A stretch of DNA of 64,000 bases from Metridium senile. Lineage: Eukaryota; Cnidaria; Anthozoa; Actiniaria; Metridiidae. The position numbers and the translations under genes were made by a program. The stretch lies in NCBI GenBank assembly GCA_949775045.1, contig OX459108.1, positions 13,601,711 through 13,665,710 on the forward strand, in the 5' to 3' direction. How positions within the stretch are numbered: the first letter of the stretch is position 1; every line of letters begins with the position of its first letter. Below, piece after piece: positions 35,701 through 41,700 of the stretch. The notes beneath the pieces are model-generated. The model did not search any database and was not told the origin of the DNA. It saw only the letters and a list, made by a program, of their open reading frames with translations.

Positions 35701-38700
35701 TGCTAACAAAGGTATTTTGATTTATATATTGATAGTCATCTTGATCATGATGTTGATGATAATATATCCAAATATAATAAACTTATACCAATAGATAATG
35801 GCCCTAACAACTTATTAACTCTTAAAGTTATTAGTTAGGACCACTACCTAAAAATAATCTATTCTAATTTAATTTTTTTACAAAATATTGTAATTATTTC
35901 ATGCAAGGTAGAAATAAAGATGTTGTTGTTGTCCTGATTCTGATGATGATGATGGTAATTGTGATTGGTTGATGGTGATGATATGATAATGATGCATGTG
36001 ATAATCACCATTGATGGTGATGGTGATGATCATGATCGGGATGATTGTGGTGGTGGTGGTGGTGGTGGTGGTGGTGATGATGATGATGATGATAATGGTG
36101 ATGGTGCTAGTGATGATGATGGTAATGGTGATGGTGCTGATGATGATAATGGTGATGGTGCTAGTGATGATGATGATAATGGTGATGGTGGTGGTGATGA
36201 TGATGATACTGATGATGGTGATGATCATGATCGGAATTATGGTGATGGTGGTGGTGATGATGATGATGATGGTGATGGTGATTATCATGATCGGGATGAT
36301 TGTGATGGTGGTGGTGGTGATGAGGATAATGGTGGTGGTGATAATGGTGATGGTGGTGGTGATGATGATGATACTGATGATGGTGATGATCATGATCGGA
36401 ATTATGGTGATGGTGGTGGTGATGATGATGATGATGGTGATGGTGATTATCATGATCGGGATGATTGTGATGGTGGTGGTGGTGATGAGGATAATGGTGG
36501 TGGTGATAATGGTGATGGTGGTGGTGATGATGATGATACTGATGATGGTGATGATCATGATCGGAATTATGGTGATGGTGGTGGTGATGATGATGATGAT
36601 GGTGATGGTGATTATCATGATCGGGATGATTGTGATGGTGGTGGTGGTGATGAGGATAATGGTGATGATGATAATGGTGGTGGTGATAATGGTGGTGGTG
36701 ATAATGGTGGTGATGGTGATGATGATAATGGTGGTGGTGATAATGGTGGTGGTGATAATGGTGGTGGTGGTGGTGGTGGTACATGGTGAAGTTATTCGTA
36801 GTAATGATGATAACCAGCAATAAATTTGCTGATAATAACAGTGGTAATGGTTTCTCTTATTTCGTGCTGTTTTCAGAAGCTGTCCTCGATCTAGTCTCCT
36901 GCATCGCCGGGTTAAGTCCTGATTGTTGTCAACAGTCCCATCTGGCTTTATTCTTTTCTGCTTATACTGCTTCTCTCAGTAAAACTGGTAAGAATAGAAT
37001 AGTCGAATCGTTTACTTAAAGTTCTTGAAACGTTGATAATACACCAAATTGTAAAATGGCCACCAATATTTGATTAACAATTGTGCCTTTTTATCCGTTT
37101 CGTTTTTGTGCGTTTGGGCGTTATTCAATGTACTAGAGATTTAAGCAGATTATTATCATTCATTCATTCATTCATATTGTTTTTAATTCGCAGATCAAAT
37201 GATACTGTATTTGCTGCATATCTACGAAAGAGCACAAATTTCCTTCTCTTCGTACAGGTATAGGATAGTTTCATAATGCCTTTGCATACATACACGGAGT
37301 AAAATGAAGACTGAAGTATTTGTTTGTTGTTATCAGTAGTAATACTATTATCCGAATACAATGGTCATTAAAAAAAGTAGAAATAGCAAAGAAATGATCT
37401 ACGTCCGTATTTCCGATCTTGGAGTTATTATGTACACTTTTTATCATTTCATTTCGAAAGTAACTCAAGGAAATCATTAATCCTTCGCCGTTTCACGGTG
37501 TATAAGTTAGCTTTTTCTATTCATTGCTTTATAAGCTCATTATATTCAGTTTATATTTTAAATTTTTTTTTAAATAATAAATAAAATATATCACTTTTTT
37601 AACGTCTCAATCTTCTAGCTGGACACGTGTGCCCTACTAATCGGGGAGACTCACTCACACTCACTACCTCTACGTTAATTATTTTGCACCCGTACAACTC
37701 AGCTCACATGCTCATTTTCGTAAACATTTGTTAGGTTTTAATATTCGTTTTCCTCAAACAGGCCGTACTTGTGGGGAAAAGCTGCACTGGACCACCACAA
37801 AGTGAGGAAGTTACAAGGGCCGTCACTATGGCAACAGCCAAGCACCAGTGAGGTCTTAGAACTGCTTGATGAATCAGTAATGAATCACTCTGCACTGGAT
37901 TTCCCTATCGATAGAAAACTACAGCCTCGTTTTAAAACCGCAGTGGATCCTTCGTGTTATGATCCATGTTTTATGATTCCACTCTTTTGCCATCTTCTTT
38001 CGCCCAGTAAGTAATATATAGTATTTGTAAAATGAATACCCCGTTCCACCTTTCTCGTATCCTTCCTCCATCCTCGTTGCGTTCTTCCCATCGTTCTTAC
38101 TTTCTCTCTCTCTCCATACATCTCTCCCATCCGTCTATCCATTTATCCCTTTCACGCCTATTTTTAGGGAGGGGCTGTTCGCAGTCTATATGAAGCCTGA
38201 ATAGCGCTATCCACCGGATAAATCCCTACCCAACGGGTAAAACCTATACAAATTCTATACACTGGATAACTCTTATCAAGTGGATAACTTTATCCAGGCT
38301 TCGTACAACTGACCCCTGGTGATTATAGATAATCGGGCTAATTTTCGATAGTAACCTATACAGCGTTTCGCGCGCCTTTAGTATTATTAAATAATCATTT
38401 TTTCCCCTAAAAGGGCTGGTTATTTTTACTTTTTGAAATAATCACATATTTATACTAAAACGATTATTCTCCCTAGGCTCGTTGAATATCGGTGAAAAAT
38501 AACCTTCACCTTGTCTCGGTTCTTATTCGTCTGTATTCACCTCGCTATCGGCGAACAGATTTTAAATATATGCTATTACTCAATTTTAATTCGCAGCACA
38601 TTTCTATTTATTCTGTGTCATCAGATACTGAGGTCGATTGCCGAAGGTTTGCTGAAAGAGGAGGACTGGGCTATACAGTGGCAGCGTTGTCATCACGTGA

Positions 38701-41700
38701 TGATCACATGCGTAAGGCTGCTGGTCACGTGCTCTCTAGATATCTTGCTCACTTGGAAGCAGCGAGTTTCCGCGAAAAGAAACAGGTTGGTCTATCGGAA
38801 AGTTGAAAAAATACGAAACAAAATAGAACTAACAATAGTCCCCTGCATAGTTCCCTGCGCCATCAAAGTCACGGCACTGATTGGAAATATCGACTACATA
38901 ATATCAATACCAAAAACATAATTTGTCTTTTTTATAGGTACTTCTGCTATTGGTCACATTCAAAAATGGTATTGCTGACGTCAACACACGTGTCTCTAGT
39001 GTGATCACGAGGTTTATATCACGTGCTGCCCAAGTGATGCTTCATCCAGGTAAATAACCTAATTACGACTGAATAGGCGTCTGAGATGGTTTTTATAGTA
39101 ATTTTGTTATTATCATTATTATCCCCGTTGACCCAATAATACCTTCACAGTTCCCTGTGCCATCTTGAAAGACACGTGAATAATTGTCCCCAAAGGTTTT
39201 AAAAGATATCATTGCAATCTCAACGTTAGTCTCGCTTCAATGCAAAGGCCCGGCTACCTTTCAAGATGGCGCAGGGAACTGTGAGTGGACTATTGGGAGA
39301 GCATCGGATTTGCATGCGAGAAGCCGCAGCGCGAACCTCGACAACTGTCAGGGACTTAAAAGAATTGAGGATAATGTACTGGATAAGTAGGTAGGGTAAG
39401 GCGAAACTGAATTAAACTGCACAATCAAGACTTCACATGGCGCGCTGGAATTACAAACGTTTCCCTCTCTTATTTATGCCCTCTTGGCTTTAGTCAATGT
39501 ATATTTAACCCATCGAGTATACTCTCTTAAGAGTGTCTAGTTATTAATATAGTTATTTGTCGGTCTTTGAAAATGAACAATGATAAAAAAGAGAAAGGAA
39601 TTCCTTATTCAAATACAAATTGGTTTGATTTTGATTTTGGTTTAATTTATTCAGACGTTTCTAACTACACTTAGACATTCATCAGTGATCGAAACGTCTG
39701 AATAAATTAAACCAAAATCAGGCCAGAGTCAAACCAATTTGTATTTTAATATGAATCCTGGCTGCAAATTCAACATTTTTACAAATTCTTTATTCGTTTC
39801 AGAGTATCATGTATTTTCTGCTGAACAGTTTTCTACTTCAGCGAGTCTCTTGACTTTAGTCATGTGAACATGTATATCCAGCCCATCGAGTATACGCTAT
39901 GGGAGTGTCTAGTTATTAATATTTTAGTTCTTTATTCGTTTCAGAGTATCAGACGTATTTTCTGCTGAACAGTTTTCTACTTCAGCGAGTCTCTTGACTT
40001 TAGTCATGTGAACATGTATATCCAGCCCATCGAGTATACGCTATGGGAGTGACAAGTTATTAATATTTTAGTTCTTTATTCGTTTCAGAGTATCAGATGT
40101 ATTTTCTGCTGAATAGTTTTCTACTTCAGCGAGCATCGATGGACTTACGGGAAGTTCCTCTTTTCTACACACTCTTTAACTCAAGCAGTTTGCGGGTAAG
40201 AAGAAAAAGCACTTCTCTAATCTTTCTCTTTTTTGCTATCCTGGATTCTTCTCCGCGAGATGGTTTAGTGGAGAGATGGTATGGGGCGAGAGGACATTTG
40301 GACTGAAGCGAGATAACTGGTTCCTTTCTTAGGGTTATCCTCGAACTAAGCCTTATTTACTAGTTTTATAAGTTAACACACGCGTATAGGTAGGAGGCGA
40401 GATGGTATAGTGGAGGCGAGATAGGCGAGGTTGTCCCGTTACATGTTATCTTTGCATCGGCATTTCTCTGTTTTCCGTTTGTCTTTTTTGTTTTCGTTCC
40501 TCTATCCTCTCAGTTATCTCTATTTTACATGTTTTTTTTCTAGTACCGCAGCGAAAGGGTGTGGATCCTAGATCTATTGCGAGAGGGATTACGTGACGCT
40601 CAAGACTATTACGTCTTCAAGAAACGTCACGCGATGGAACTTGCGATGGGATTTCATGACTCACAGTTGAGCGACCCACAGTCACGCGTAAGTTTTAGTT
40701 TCATAATCTGGTTATTTTGATTAGATTATTTGTTTATGTTCAAGTATCTTTGATTGTGATATGTAATACAAAAACCAACGTAGGTAAGTTTGATTTTCTC
40801 GACGTTTCGACGCGGCCCCGCGTCATTTTCAAGAGTACATTCATATTCAAATTAGGATGTCTTATAGTAGTAGAAAGTCCCATGTTCGTCAGCTTTTCTC
40901 CCTTCTCGTTTTAGTCTAGTGTTTTTACCACAGGAAGAAAAACCAGGGCGAGACGAGTGCAGACGTCAGTAGGCTTAATCCCCATCCGCGTTCTCTTCGT
41001 ATCGCGGGCGCACGGAAGCCATCACGGCTGGAGACTGAGCCTACTTTGGACGCTCTAATCATTTTTTACTAGAAAACTCAAATCTTTCTTTGTTGAATGT
41101 CTTTACAGAAACTCGTGATTGATCTGGTGCGTTCAGCTCTGGCTATACACATAGCCGCCTTTGACTTGGCAAAGAACTATGGGATAGTTGGGTGGATTCA
41201 TTCTCTTTGTTTGAAAGGGTAAGTATCACGTGACCTGATGATTGGTGATCAACTGTAGTTATAATGTTAACGATGATTGCATATGAAGTTACTGATTAAG
41301 ATTGTGATCATTACTGCGCTAATGATTATGCTGGTGGTGATTATGTTCATTGTGAAAACGATATCTTTGCTGAAGATGATAGGCCTAGTCTGGGACCTAA
41401 ACTTGCCTTAACTCGCAGCGAGTTTGGGCAAGTTAAGGCGAGTTAAGGCGAGTTAAGGGAAAATCAAAATTTCAATGCTGCGAGTTAAGGCGAGTTAAGG
41501 AAAAATCCCATAATTTGGAGTGACACTAAAAGAACATGACTTATATGTGTATATTTGAGCTTTGTGAGATGAGGTTAAGGCAATTCCCTGTGCATTATGA
41601 CATTGAGTAATTTACTGCGAGCTTGTGCGAGTTTGCGCGAGTTAAGGTCCCAGACTAGGCCTAGATGATTGTGGTGATAATTACTATGATGATGATGATT

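Noticed and set aside
35899..36823. Gly-Asp-rich and Met-Val-rich frames of about 270 codons
   Set aside because: GAT/GGT satellite inside URB1 intron 25; open on both strands.
39290..39330. tRNA-like string near GGGAGAGCATCGGATTTGCA
   Set aside because: It has A-box resemblance only; no B box or fold could be found by eye.
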